Notes under the pieces: model-generated | Told to the model about the DNA's origin: nothing | The model's database searches: none | Seen by the model: only the letters and a program-made list of their open reading frames with translations | Shown: piece after piece, positions 46,201-57,477 of the stretch | Layout: the number at the start of each line of letters is the position of its first letter | Position numbering within the stretch: position 1 is the first letter of the stretch | Made by a program: the position numbers and the translations under genes | Assembly (NCBI RefSeq): GCF_918797505.1 | Contig: NC_092797.1 | Span: 20,721,372 to 20,785,371 of the forward strand | From: Bemisia tabaci | Lineage: Eukaryota > Arthropoda > Insecta > Hemiptera > Aleyrodidae | Reading direction: 5' to 3' | DNA: 64,000 nt

Positions 46201-49200
46201 CGCCAATCAGGTATCTTCGCTGATACCAACATCCCTATTCCGGGAGTGGAAATGAAGGGTCTTATCTCCGGGTCTGAGGGCCTCACTGGCTCCTCTGAAG
46301 CTCTCATCTCAACAAGCAGCACTCAAAGCCTCTCTAGTTTCAGCAAAAATATTTACCTGCTGACAGAAAGACTGTTCGTCTCTCTGGTGAATTCGATCCA
46401 GACTAAAAAATCTATCGCGTGCGAATACGACGCAAAGCTCCTCCAATTCTACAGCGAGCATTCCCAGTTCTTCGCTTCGAAGCTCAAGGAAGTCCTCACA
46501 CTGAAAAACGACAGCTCCCAGAGTGTACTAAAATGGATCTTTCCGCTTGTGAAACGCATGACAACGTACTACTATACCGCATCTCGTGAGACGACGACGA
46601 CGACGACAGCAACGACCTCCGTCACTAACGAATCCGCCGTCACGAGCTTCTACTCCTACGCCTACGCCAAACTCACCACCATTTTGACCGTGCTTCAAGA
46701 GAAATGCTCCGACAAAACGATATTTTCAACGGAAACTTTCAGCGAGGAGTCAAAGCTTCTCTCGAGCAGTGCATTCACGCTGACGCTCCAAACGGAGGAT
46801 CTGCAAGAAATCCAAGAGACGTTGTCCACTGTCAGGCGACGCCAATCAGGTATCTTCGCTGATACCAACATCCCTATTCCGGGAGTGGAAATGAAGGGTC
46901 TTATCTCCGGGTCTGAGGGCCTCACTGGCTCCTCTGAAGCTCTCATCTCAACAAGCAGCACTCAAAGCCTCTCTAGTTTCAGCAAAAATATTTACCTGCT
47001 GACAGAAAGACTGTTCGTCTCTCTGGTGAATTCGATCCAGACTAAAAAATCTATCGCGTGCGAATACGACGCAAAGCTCCTCCAATTCTACAGCGAGCAT
47101 TCCCAGTTCTTCGCTTCGAAGCTCAAGGAAGTCCTCACACTGAAAAACGACAGCTCCCAGAGTGTACTAAAATGGATCTTTCCGCTTGTGAAACGCATGA
47201 CAACGTACTACTATACCGCATCTCGTGAGACGACGACGACGACGACAGCAACGACCTCCGTCACTAACGAATCCGCCGTCACGAGCTTCTACTCCTACGC
47301 CTACGCCAAACTCACCACCATTTTGACCGTGCTTCAAGAGAAATGCTCCGACAAAACGATATTTTCAACGGAAACTTTCAGCGAGGAGTCAAAGCTTCTC
47401 TCGAGCAGTGCATTCACGCTGACGCTCCAAACGGAGGATCTGCAAGAAATCCAAGAGACGTTGTCCACTGTCAGGCGACGCCAATCAGGTATCTTCGCTG
47501 ATACCAACATCCCTATTCCGGGAGTGGAAATGAAGGGTCTTATCTCCGGGTCTGAGGGCCTCACTGGCTCCTCTGAAGCTCTCATCTCAACAAGCAGCAC
47601 TCAAAGCCTCTCTAGTTTCAGCAAAAATATTTACCTGCTGACAGAAAGACTGTTCGTCTCTCTGGTGAATTCGATCCAGACTAAAAAATCTATCGCGTGC
47701 GAATACGACGCAAAGCTCCTCCAATTCTACAGCGAGCATTCCCAGTTCTTCGCTTCGAAGCTCAAGGAAGTCCTCACACTGAAAAACGACAGCTCCCAGA
47801 GTGTACTAAAATGGATCTTTCCGCTTGTGAAACGCATGACAACGTACTACTATACCGCATCTCGTGAGACGACGACCGACGACGACAGCAACGACCTCCG
47901 TCACTAACGAATCCGCCGTCACGAGCTTCTACTCCTACGCCTACGCCAAACTCACCACCATTTTGACCGTGCTTCAAGAGAAATGCTCCGACAAAACGAT
48001 ATTTTCAACGGAAACTTTCAGCGAGGAGTCAAAGCTTCTCTCGAGCAGTGCATTCACGCTGACGCTCCAAACGGAGGATCTGCAAGAAATCCAAGAGACG
48101 TTGTCCACTGTCAGGCGACGCCAATCAGGTATCTTCGCTGATACCAACATCCCTATTCCGGGAGTGGAAATGAAGGGTCTTATCTCCGGGTCTGAGGGCC
48201 TCACTGGCTCCTCTGAAGCTCTCATCTCAACAAGCAGCACTCAAAGCCTCTCTAGTTTCAGCAAAAATATTTACCTGCTGACAGAAAGACTGTTCGTCTC
48301 TCTGGTGAATTCGATCCAGACTAAAAAATCTATCGCGTGCGAATACGACGCAAAGCTCCTCCAATTCTACAGCGAGCATTCCCAGTTCTTCGCTTCGAAG
48401 CTCAAGGAAGTCCTCACACTGAAAAACGACAGCTCCCAGAGTGTACTAAAATGGATCTTTCCGCTTGTGAAACGCATGACAACGTACTACTATACCGCAT
48501 CTCGTGAGACGACGACGACGACGACAGCAACGACCTCCGTCACTAACGAATCCGCCGTCACGAGCTTCTACTCCTACGCCTACGCCAAACTCACCACCAT
48601 TTTGACCGTGCTTCAAGAGAAATGCTCCGACAAAACGATATTTTCAACGGAAACTTTCAGCGAGGAGTCAAAGCTTCTCTCGAGCAGTGCATTCACGCTG
48701 ACGCTCCAAACGGAGGATCTGCAAGAAATCCAAGAGACGTTGTCCACTGTCAGGCGACGCCAATCAGGTATCTTCGCTGATACCAACATCCCTATTCCGG
48801 GAGTGGAAATGAAGGGTCTTATCTCCGGGTCTGAGGGCCTCACTGGCTCCTCTGAAGCTCTCATCTCAACAAGCAGCACTCAAAGCCTCTCTAGTTTCAG
48901 CAAAAATATTTACCTGCTGACAGAAAGACTGTTCGTCTCTCTGGTGAATTCGATCCAGACTAAAAAATCTATCGCGTGCGAATACGACGCAAAGCTCCTC
49001 CAATTCTACAGCGAGCATTCCCAGTTCTTCGCTTCGAAGCTCAAGGAAGTCCTCACACTGAAAAACGACAGCTCCCAGAGTGTACTAAAATGGATCTTTC
49101 CGCTTGTGAAACGCATGACAACGTACTACTATACCGCATCTCGTGAGACGACGACGACGACGACAGCAACGACCTCCGTCACTAACGAATCCGCCGTCAC

Positions 49201-50028
49201 GAGCTTCTACTCCTACGCCTACGCCAAACTCACCACCATTTTGACCGTGCTTCAAGAGAAATGCTCCGACAAAACTATATTTTCAACGGAAACTTTCAGC
49301 GAGGAGTCAAAGCTTCTCTCGAGCAGTGCATTCACGCTGACGCTCCAAACGGAGGATCTGCAAGAAATCCAAGAGACGTTGTCCACTGTCAGGCGACGCC
49401 AATCAGGTATCTTCGCTGATACNNNNNNNNNNNNNNNNNNNNNNNNNNNNNNNNNNNNNNNNNNNNNNNNNNNNNNNNNNNNNNNNNNNNNNNNNNNNNN
49501 NNNNNNNNNNNNNNNNNNNNNNGTCCACTAGCAAACGGTACCATGTCCGCCTCATTTAACCATGAATCGGTTTTGTCCAATACCACGTCATCGATGTATG
49601 TTGGTACCCGTTTTGAAAACGCTTCTAAGAGTTGGAAAACAGTGAATGGAACCTCCGCCTTCGTAGATAAGATGACTGGTAACCTGCAAATCTTGCAGAA
49701 ATATTACCGTGATGAACTGGGAATTTTAGTTGATTATGACGGAGAAAAAATCGGTAGTAGTATTGCTACTGTGAAAATCAATGGAACCCCTCTTCTCAAT
49801 TTCTTCAAGCGGATTGTTTCGTACCATGAACAATATGTTGGAATGACTAAGTCCCGGTCGGATTCTGTGGTCCAGCTCTTGAAGTTTCTTCGATTCGACA
49901 GGAAGGTTCAAGATGTTCTTTTTGATATGATAAAGGAGTTTCTGGAATGGAAAACGCATGTCGCAGATTTTTTCGTGGCACACAATGTCTCTGAAATGTG
50001 TCTGACAGAATGCGTGCTCCAAACTTAA
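34218..50028 (+). CDS. Giant secreted-type protein with a 213-residue repeat domain (exon set, 3' of signal exon)
   Basis: The reading frame begins after a strong acceptor (TTTTCCCTCGAATTTCAG, ends 34217), entering in phase 1. It starts GFGENFLRLFRPQ, then a Ser9/Glu stretch, then three diverged helical domains (about 34330-34840, 34880-35370, 35460-35970), then the homogeneous array from 36101. All domains share a motif of the form (E/C)-x-x-K-hydrophobic-x-F-Tyr, later YY, then FYSYAY-like and IL..LQ..S.K.IFS. Each canonical unit has two Cys, a Thr-rich ACG tract, sequons NDS and NES, and RRR before a Ser/Gly linker. The frame breaks at U9, U15 and U19 and at the N gap; the post-gap tail is assigned by proximity. 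With 20 or more units the protein would exceed about 5000 residues. Family and function are unknown; an extracellular structural or salivary-type role is inferred. An in-frame ATG at 34196 without a signal peptide is the alternative start. Confidence 0.75.
36101..49422 (+). repeat. Tandem coding array, 639-bp unit, 20 full plus 1 partial copy
   Basis: Unit starts: 36101, 36740, 37385, 38024, 38663, 39302, 39941, 40580, 41219, 41859, 42498, 43137, 43776, 44415, 45057, 45697, 46336, 46975, 47614, 48254, 48893. Differences seen by eye are few. U1 has AATTTCGGC and Met where the others have AGTTTCAGC and Leu. U2 carries two extra ACG codons and U14 one. U9 and U15 carry the same 1-bp A insertion, and U19 a C insertion, all in the ACG tract. 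U21 has a synonymous G-to-T at 49276. The array stops at the gap, so the true copy number is a minimum. Confidence 0.95.
49423..49522. other. Assembly gap (100 N)
   Basis: Exactly 100 N, the convention for a gap of unknown size. It lies inside the repeat array, so an unknown number of units and the array-to-tail junction are missing. Confidence 0.98.
49525..50028 (+). CDS. C-terminal segment of the giant protein, after the gap
   Basis: A frame open from the gap edge encodes about 167 residues and stops with TAA at 50026-50028. It has six N-glycosylation sequons (NGT, NTT, NAS, NGT, NGT, NVS), two Cys near the end (EMCLTECVLQT) and amphipathic helical stretches such as LLNFFKRIVSYHEQY. It is not a copy of the repeat unit. 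The orientation, the sequons and a poly(A) signal 73 nt after the stop fit the last exon of the repeat gene. The join is not visible, so a separate gene is possible. Confidence 0.6.
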   Translation, partial: PLANGTMSASFNHESVLSNTTSSMYVGTRFENASKSWKTVNGTSAFVDKMTGNLQILQKYYRDELGILVDYDGEKIGSSIATVKINGTPLLNFFKRIVSYHEQYVGMTKSRSDSVVQLLKFLRFDRKVQDVLFDMIKEFLEWKTHVADFFVAHNVSEMCLTECVLQT

Positions 50029-50100
50029 TTTTTGTAGGTCATTTTATTGCAGTGGCTACATAGGTACTATGTCGCCGCTCCCTATGTTTTAGTTTGTTTT

Positions 50101-50106
50101 AATAAA
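50101..50106 (+). terminator. Poly(A) signal AATAAA
   Basis: A canonical hexamer lies 73 nt after the stop at 50028, followed by a GT-rich stretch (GTTACTGAACAGGTTGT). It gives a short 3' UTR ending near 50125. Confidence 0.7.
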
Positions 50107-50125
50107 CTGTGAAGTTACTGAACAG

Positions 50126-51235
50126 GTTGTATCTTTTCATTTTTGTCTTATTTGTTGTAACTACCCAAGTATAAAATTAGTTAGAGATCCGTGTTCATTC
50201 CTTTTCTCGAACTCGCCTCAGCCCTTCCAAAAGAAACTATCATTTAAACGATTAAGTGTAGGAAAAAAGTAGGTAAAATATAGTTCCTCGTTGACTTATC
50301 TGAAATAATATCAATATCATATCAAAATCACGAATAATATCATAATTTTATCTGAGTGTTAATGTACGATGATAATGGTCAAAATAGTAGATTTATAATG
50401 ATATCGATGGAATTTTAGTTCCCCTGAAGCTGCGACTTAATTCTTGGGCCCCTGTGGCTCCAAAGTGATTAAAAGAATGATAACATGCGGTTCATACAAT
50501 GATTCATGTTGGTACATTCACCTGGAACGGACGAAATTGCCCACTTTAGGGGCAGGGCAACTTTTTTCCCCGTCCGCGGACTAGCCTTTGTCATCTCAAG
50601 GGTTAGATGAATGAAACCGACAGAAAAATGGCATTCAACGAAAATATCCATCAAAGTTTATTCTGAACTTATTTCAAAATTTGGAGATTAAAAAATCCAT
50701 GAAACCCTGAAATTCGTTAACCAATCAGAGAGCGGCGCATTTTTTGCGGTAAAAGGATTGAGATGACACACTAATTTTCTTAGCTAGGTACTCTGTTGTG
50801 AGAGTTTTAGAGCTCCCGAGAGTTTTTAGCGACAACTCCCGTGAATTTCTGAAGAGATATGAAAAGCGGGAGTGCCTTCAATTTTGGAGAATGCAACACG
50901 CACATCCGCGGAACACTAATAGTTGTATAAAGGCGCCGCTATCCAGCTTTCGTAAGGGAAATTCATCGATTACTTAACGCATAGACTGCATTTAAAATTA
51001 ACAACCACGCAGTTCTCTTGGCGTAGTTCTCAGATTTTTAACTGATCAGTCCGTAGACTGGCTGCCCTTTACACGGATTGGGAAAAAACATCGGCCAGTT
51101 CACGAGGTTTTTTTAAATTCCAAAAATTGTACAAAATTTGTACCACAGTTAGAATTAGAACTCAGCCTGAGTCACACTCTGAACTGGAGACCTGACATTT
51201 CCAATAACATGACCACGCAGAATTGCACCCTTTAT
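50126..51235. other. No gene seen
   Basis: AT-rich intergenic sequence. The short open frame at 50469-50654 has no recognisable features. Confidence 0.5.
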
Positions 51236-51376
51236 GGACTGCATTTTGCAATTTGGAACTATAAATTCTGGCTCTTCTGGAAAAACACTTATGTGCATAG
51301 GGAAACTACTGGCATATACGTTGTTTTAAAACCAAGGTAGAATTTATAAGTAGTTCCAAATTGCAAAATGTAGTCC
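51236..51376. mobile_element. MITE, TTGCAATTWGGAACTA family, copy 2
   Basis: This 141-bp element has near-perfect inverted ends GGACTGCATTTTGCAATTTG and its complement ending TAGTCC. The centre contains TGCATAGGGAAACTACTGG, shared with the copy at 19641-19770. Confidence 0.8.
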
Positions 51377-52209
51377 TTATAATCTTACGAGTAGAATTAT
51401 TTAAGTTATGATAGGAATTATGTTTACTATACCTAAATACTATTTCTTTCTTTCTTTTCTTTTTGATGGAAAGGCTTACTTTTTCTTTTGACTGCTTTAT
51501 TTTTCTCTTGAAAAATAAATAAATATCATTCTAGGAGATAATATGGATAAATTTCTGGTCATCAAAAAAAATGAAAACCGTAACTTACTTAGTTACCTAT
51601 ACTTAACTTGATTCTGCTAAGAGAATGAAAAAATACGGTTGTTGAAGAACAGTCGTTTTTCAGAGACCTGATTGGAGCGGGGGGGGGGGGGGGGGATCAG
51701 ACCTTTCATGTGGTAATCTCGACCTCGAAGTATTATCTAAGATATATTTGTACTTTTAGATTTTTGGGTTCTTTTTAAGATAACCAAATTAGTGGTTAAG
51801 GGCCAATACCTCAACAGAGACTTCTACACACGATCAGTGGCAAATCTGAAGAATAATATATTATTAAACCCCCGCATAACTTGATTTTGACTGCCTTGAA
51901 ATCAAGAAGGGAAACTTCATGAGTAAAAAACCAACTTGCAACGATTTGGCTCTAACAAATGGCCTTGAATTTAAAATTTCACAGCACCATTGATGGGACA
52001 AACGAACCTCATGAGGAACTATTATTCGTACCTTCTCCTGAAGTTATTTACAGTAAAACGCCAGCCATTCCTCTTTTTAAAACAATTAATTAGTCCCCTC
52101 TTATCTTAAACCCAAAGCCAAAGTTGGATCCCATCAATTTTATCTACTCAAAATCTAAGGTATATAAAGTGTGAAATGCAAAACCACAATGGATACATAA
52201 AAATGTGTC
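51377..52209. other. No gene seen
   Basis: AT-rich intergenic sequence between two convergent genes. A G-run lies at about 51680-51695. Confidence 0.5.
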
Positions 52210-52215
52210 TTTATT
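52210..52215 (-). terminator. Candidate distal poly(A) signal of the minus-strand gene
   Basis: AATAAA on the minus strand (TTTATT on plus). If used, the 3' UTR from 55132 would be about 2.9 kb, which would explain the featureless AT-rich stretch 52216-55132. Further AATAAA hexamers near 54967 and 54787 are proximal alternatives. Confidence 0.4.
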
Positions 52216-55132
52216 AATGTATAATTTAAACAAATACTATTATTTACAATACTACAATGACACATTAAGTTGTAGATAAAATCATCAAAGCATGCACCAT
52301 TCAATGACATGTGAAGTACTTTTTTGTTCAATAAATTCTAAAATAATTGCTGATGCTGAGATGCTTGAATAATCATTCAAAAGAAAATAAAAAAGGATGG
52401 GGATGATTGGTAGGAAGTTAACCAGAATAAATGGAAACTTCATACAGGTTTATGAATTGTTGTAATAATTCCATTCAGTCAATTATAAAGTAAAAAATTT
52501 AGATATCTTGAAAAGTATCACTTCAGAATGTTACATAATTGCAATATGAGCATTCACTTTCATCATTAATAATATTAGAGAAAAGAAAGAGGGATAAGGC
52601 GAGAAAATTACATATTAGGACACTCATCATCAGTTGTATTCATTACCTTGATTTAAGGGCAAAAATTATGCTGTAGGTAATGACAATTTGAGTGGAGAAG
52701 ATACCAAACCACATTCTTGCGGCAAAAAAAGTGACAGCAGATGAAATTGACACTAACACATTCAATCCAGTCGTAGTTTCAGAAATAAATTGAGCTGGGA
52801 CAACTTGACAGAATTCACAGAAATTTCTGGCGTGACTTCAAGTTTGATACCTCTCTTCCATCCAAGACTTCCGAGATTACATTTTAAGTTTCAAAAAATA
52901 ATGATAACCCTCTGAATCAATTTGTTTTTCAGTTTAAGGGACTACAAGATATCTCATAGGATTATTGTCAACACTGAATATAAAATTCTACTGGGAAATA
53001 GCTGGGTTATTGAGGAATTTTGATAAATGAATGTAAGGTATTGCAGGGTACAACAAAATTAAGTCACTGTGATCCCAAATAGTAATTGAAAACTGTTTAA
53101 ACAGAGTAGTAAATTTTCGATCATCGACCTGCATAGGTGTCACAACATGGTAACAAGGTAGTTACAACATGAAACATTGATTATGAAAACTTGAGTTCGG
53201 AACATGTAAAGGGTGTACATTAAAAAGTTTCAAAGATTACTTTGAATCATTAGGTTTCAACAAGAGATATTCGAAATTTCCAAAGAAATACAATTTTCAT
53301 GGGCCACAAGGTATGATAGGATAAGATGGAAAACACTAACAAAAGCTTACACGGAAATCCTAAAAGATAAATTCTTCAACGAATAGACGTAAAAATAAAA
53401 ATTCGATAATCCTAGAAAATTGCTTAAATGAAAAAAATAAAGGTTGCATAAAAAATATCACAGTATATCTCATTTTCCAAAATAAAGTCAAAAATCTATC
53501 CTGGCAAATCCCCTTCTAAAGTAACAATTATAAAATATTTAAACAACAAAGATATTGTTTTAAACTAGAGACTTTGAGAATCGAAAACATATCATGCTAC
53601 AAGCTTCCTCCAGATAAAATCAATTCCAGGGTTACCTACATCCTTTGTTCAAATTCAGGCTTATTTAAAGAGTACGCTTCTAGATCTTGATTACCGTTAG
53701 GATGCAGAAACATAGATCAAGTGTTTTCAGTTAAAGGACAGAAATGAGCGATGACAGCACTTTCTGAATATGCTGTTGAATAAGTGGACCCCGTTTAGTA
53801 GAAAGGAACAAGCCACATAAGCTGTTGCCAAATTTGATCCGGCAATTACATTTTTTACAAGAAAACGGCAGATTTTAGTGAATGTTCTGCATAGTACAAA
53901 GCAAATTCCTTAAAATTTTCAAATAAATTCGCTCAAACGTTGTCTTGTAAAAAATTAAATTGCCCAGTTAAATTTGGCAATAGTTGATGTGACTTGGTTC
54001 CTTTCTGCGAAACGCAGTCCAAATATCAAGAAGCGTGGAATGAATTACAGATACCTCTGATGACTACTAGCGGTTCTCCAGTGGGCCCACAAATCGTAGC
54101 TAGTAGTCCTGGAAAGACTTCGACAACATCGATGGGTGATCTTAACTTAGATAGTAAAATAGGTGAGAATCAGGCCAGTTAATTTTTGCAAACTGTCCTG
54201 GTACCTGAAATGTAGTAGTGTTGTAGTAGTCACCAATTTGACTGGCACAGGTATAACGGAAGTTGTGCACCCTAAAGTTGGGCCAAGCTACTTGACTCGT
54301 AAGATTGACACATACATAATCCTGAAAGGCTCAGCGGTCACTTTTTACGCCAGCAATAGGTTGTATCGATAACTGTAGAAGACTCAGCATGGAATCATTT
54401 GGAACACGGCCGTGTCACCACTGAGTCGGGCTCTGTTGTTACAATCTCCTACTGATCCACGATTGAATTACAACACAGGTGAAGAGTGCAAACTAACTTC
54501 TACCAGATTACGATGTCCCTCCTTACCCTGCTGCATCTAAGGGACAAGCTGGGTGGTGGAGTGGCATTGTCACCCACAGCCAAGACGATGGATTATGAGG
54601 GGTCTTTGAAAATTCGTCTCCACCGGGAATTGAACTTAGTGCCTCAGTGTTGGCAGCGAAACCAGACATTTTGAATCTTTAAACATCGATATCCAACAAA
54701 ATATTTCACAACTTAAAATACCTATCAAAATTAAATGAGAGACCAAATGTTACAATGTTTTCAATGTTTTGTCAATTGACAATTTTTATTTAAATTGGGT
54801 TTTGACAATTTTTACTGCGAAGAAAAACCTTGTTGCCTAAAGAGGAATTGGTGTATTTTGAATTGTCTATGACAACATCAGGCTGCTATCTAAACAATGA
54901 TGGCACCTAAAGCATGGCTTAGGATGGGTGTCGGGTCTTTTTGCCAGCTTAGTTTCACATAGGCATTTTATTTTAGATTTTTACATTTGTTATAGGAATT
55001 GCAAGAAAAGCTATTACCTTAGATAAGCCATCTATTATAATGCAATGAGTGCTTTATTCGTCAATAATTTTAAAGAGTCAAAACTGAATATTTAAAAATG
55101 AGTGGTTCATAAGCAAAAGCAGCTTAAAAAAT
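52216..55132 (-). other. Probable long 3' UTR, no coding exon seen
   Basis: There is no supported open frame on either strand. It lies directly after the stop codon of the minus-strand gene and ends at a poly(A) hexamer. Confidence 0.4.
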
Positions 55133-57439
55133 CTAAACAGAAGTTTCTGGGTCCCACGGGATGTCTTCAATGCTATCACCATGCAATGAATCTTGTCTTC
55201 TCAAAGAATAACTTTTCTTCGGACTATTTTCAGAGCTTCTATCACTATCTCGACGTTCGTTGTAAACAAAAAAATCATAATGTGACTCGCACATCTCTCC
55301 TCCTCGGTTTGGTTTGGATGATTGTGATGAAATAATTGAGACAGGGGACGACAGTTCTGAGACTGTTTGACTGTTGCTGGTGCTGACTCGCTGGTTTGCT
55401 GTTCTGTAAAATAAAGTTATAAAAAGAAGTGAGTACTTGATTCGAAACATATGATTTGTATTTCCTCATCGTAGAGAAGGAAACAAAGGGTATCCCGGGA
55501 TAAGCATGTCAAAATGCCCTTGTGAATGGATTTTTATTTTAACCATTTTAAGTCATCAAGGGTGTCCTAAAACTTAGGTTTCGGGGGATTTTAGCCCCCC
55601 AACCCCCTCCGCCCCCCCTCAGACCCCCAAAAACCGCTTTTTTGGGCTATTTTTGACTATGCTAACGTCATTTCCTCATAACTTTCGTAATTTTCGATAG
55701 AATTGAACCAAAATTTGTCAGAATCTACATCAATTAGCTTAGTTTTTGTAGAAAAAAATTCATTATCATCGGATTATATTTTAGCCTCTAAAAAAATTCG
55801 TAAAATTTTTGAAAAAATCATTTTTTTTCCTTTTTTCGCGGCTACGTGGCGTATGGAAACATGCACACAAACAAATATTGTCTCTTTTCTTAATTTATAC
55901 ATCCAATAAGATACAGGAAAAATTTCGTGTTGATCGGAGTGGTGCGCCATACTTAAAAACGCAATTTTCTAACCTCAAAACGGCCTAAATGCCACCATTA
56001 GCCTCCTTCGATGACTAGGCGTGGAGAAATGTAGAGAGAAATATCCGGTTTTATCGTCTCACCTCTTAAGTGATCCACTTAAGTACCTTGAGTCAAAATT
56101 TCGAGTTGATCAGAGTGGTGCGCAACACCCAAGCACGCAATTTTCTAACCTCAAAACGCCGAAATTGCCCATTTCGGCACCTATTATCACTCCGCGTGAA
56201 AAAAAAAGAGAGGTACATCCGATTTGATTGTCCTAACTCATGACTTAGACACTTAAGTACATTTAGTCAAAATTTCGTGTTTATCAGAGTGGTGCGCAAC
56301 AACCGAAAGCGCCGATTTCTAACCTCAAAACGGCCAAAATGTCTATTTTGGCACCCATTATCACTCCGTGTGAAAAAAGAGAGGTAGGTACATTCGATAT
56401 TATAGTCCTACCTCATGAGTTACACACTTAAGTACATTTAGTTAAAATATCGTGTCTATCAGAGTGGTGCGCAACACCCACGCACGCAATTTTCTAACCT
56501 CAAAACGGCCAAATTGCCCATTTCGGCACACATTACACCGCTCTGCATGGGTTCTGTCCTTCGACCCAGATCAATTTTTTTCAATTTATAGGTGCAAAAG
56601 AAGTCCAATCATGCCCATATTAACTTCAGGAAAATTATCTGGTGGTCAGGACGCCGCCATCTTGATTTTTTTCAAAATTGAGAAAACCCACTCTATGCTT
56701 TGCCGATGACCAGATCGTTTTAGCTCAAGATGAGGAAGATGCAGATTACATGACGCGGAAGTTGGTCGAAGAATATCGGAAATGGGGCGTGGATGTTAGT
56801 GTGTCCAAGACAGAGAAGCTGATCGTGGGAGCAGCGCATCAACGGCAAAGCATAGAGCTTGAGGATGGACGGCGCATCGAAGAGTGTGATGAGTACAAGT
56901 ATCTCGGTGTCTGGCTGGATCAGGATGGAAGGATGGATAGAGCAATTACCCAAGTAGCATTTTTCAACGGAAAAATCGCGATTTTATCGCCGATAAAGTC
57001 GCGATTATCCTCGATTTTATCGGCGATAAAATCGCTAGGATCATCAACATTTGAGCGATTATCCTCGATCTTTTCGCGATTTTATTGCGATTTTATCGGC
57101 CCGAAAAAATTGCGATTTTATCGCGATAAGATCGAGGATGATCGCTCAGTTGTTGATGATCCTAGCGATTGATAAAATCGCCAAAAAAAAGGGGTTAAAG
57201 TTGTCAGCCGATTGCCGTTAGGTTCAGCCGTCAGGTCCTTTGACGAAGACGAGCGTAAAATCCCCGGAGCCTCCGCGGGGATTCGAACCCCAATCGCTAC
57301 GGTGGAAGGCCAGCACATTGTCACTATGCTATGACCGCTATATGACTTGCGTGTGCGAATTGAAGCCTCTTATACATGGATCGGCGCTTCGCAACCTCAC
57401 AACTTATGTCTTTGCGTTGACTGACACCGATTTTTCATT

Positions 57440-57477
<38 letters not shown>

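Noticed and set aside
41469..47910. Programmed ribosomal frameshifting at the ACG tracts
   Set aside because: Only three of about 21 units have the extra base, it varies (A or C), and no slippery site or downstream structure is specific to them. Consensus error or mutation is simpler.
36460..48879. An identical 88-codon minus-strand open frame repeated in every 639-bp unit
   Set aside because: It is the antisense shadow of the repeat unit; its identity simply follows from the repeat and no minus-strand splice or start context supports it.
36101..49422. CRISPR array or non-coding satellite
   Set aside because: The 639-bp unit is open in one frame with domain-like composition and diverged homologous domains upstream; there are no short repeats with unique spacers, and the genome is eukaryotic.
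55703..56227. Open frames duplicated at 59744-60268 on the other strand
   Set aside because: They are mirror copies produced by the foldback arms and carry no recognisable domain.
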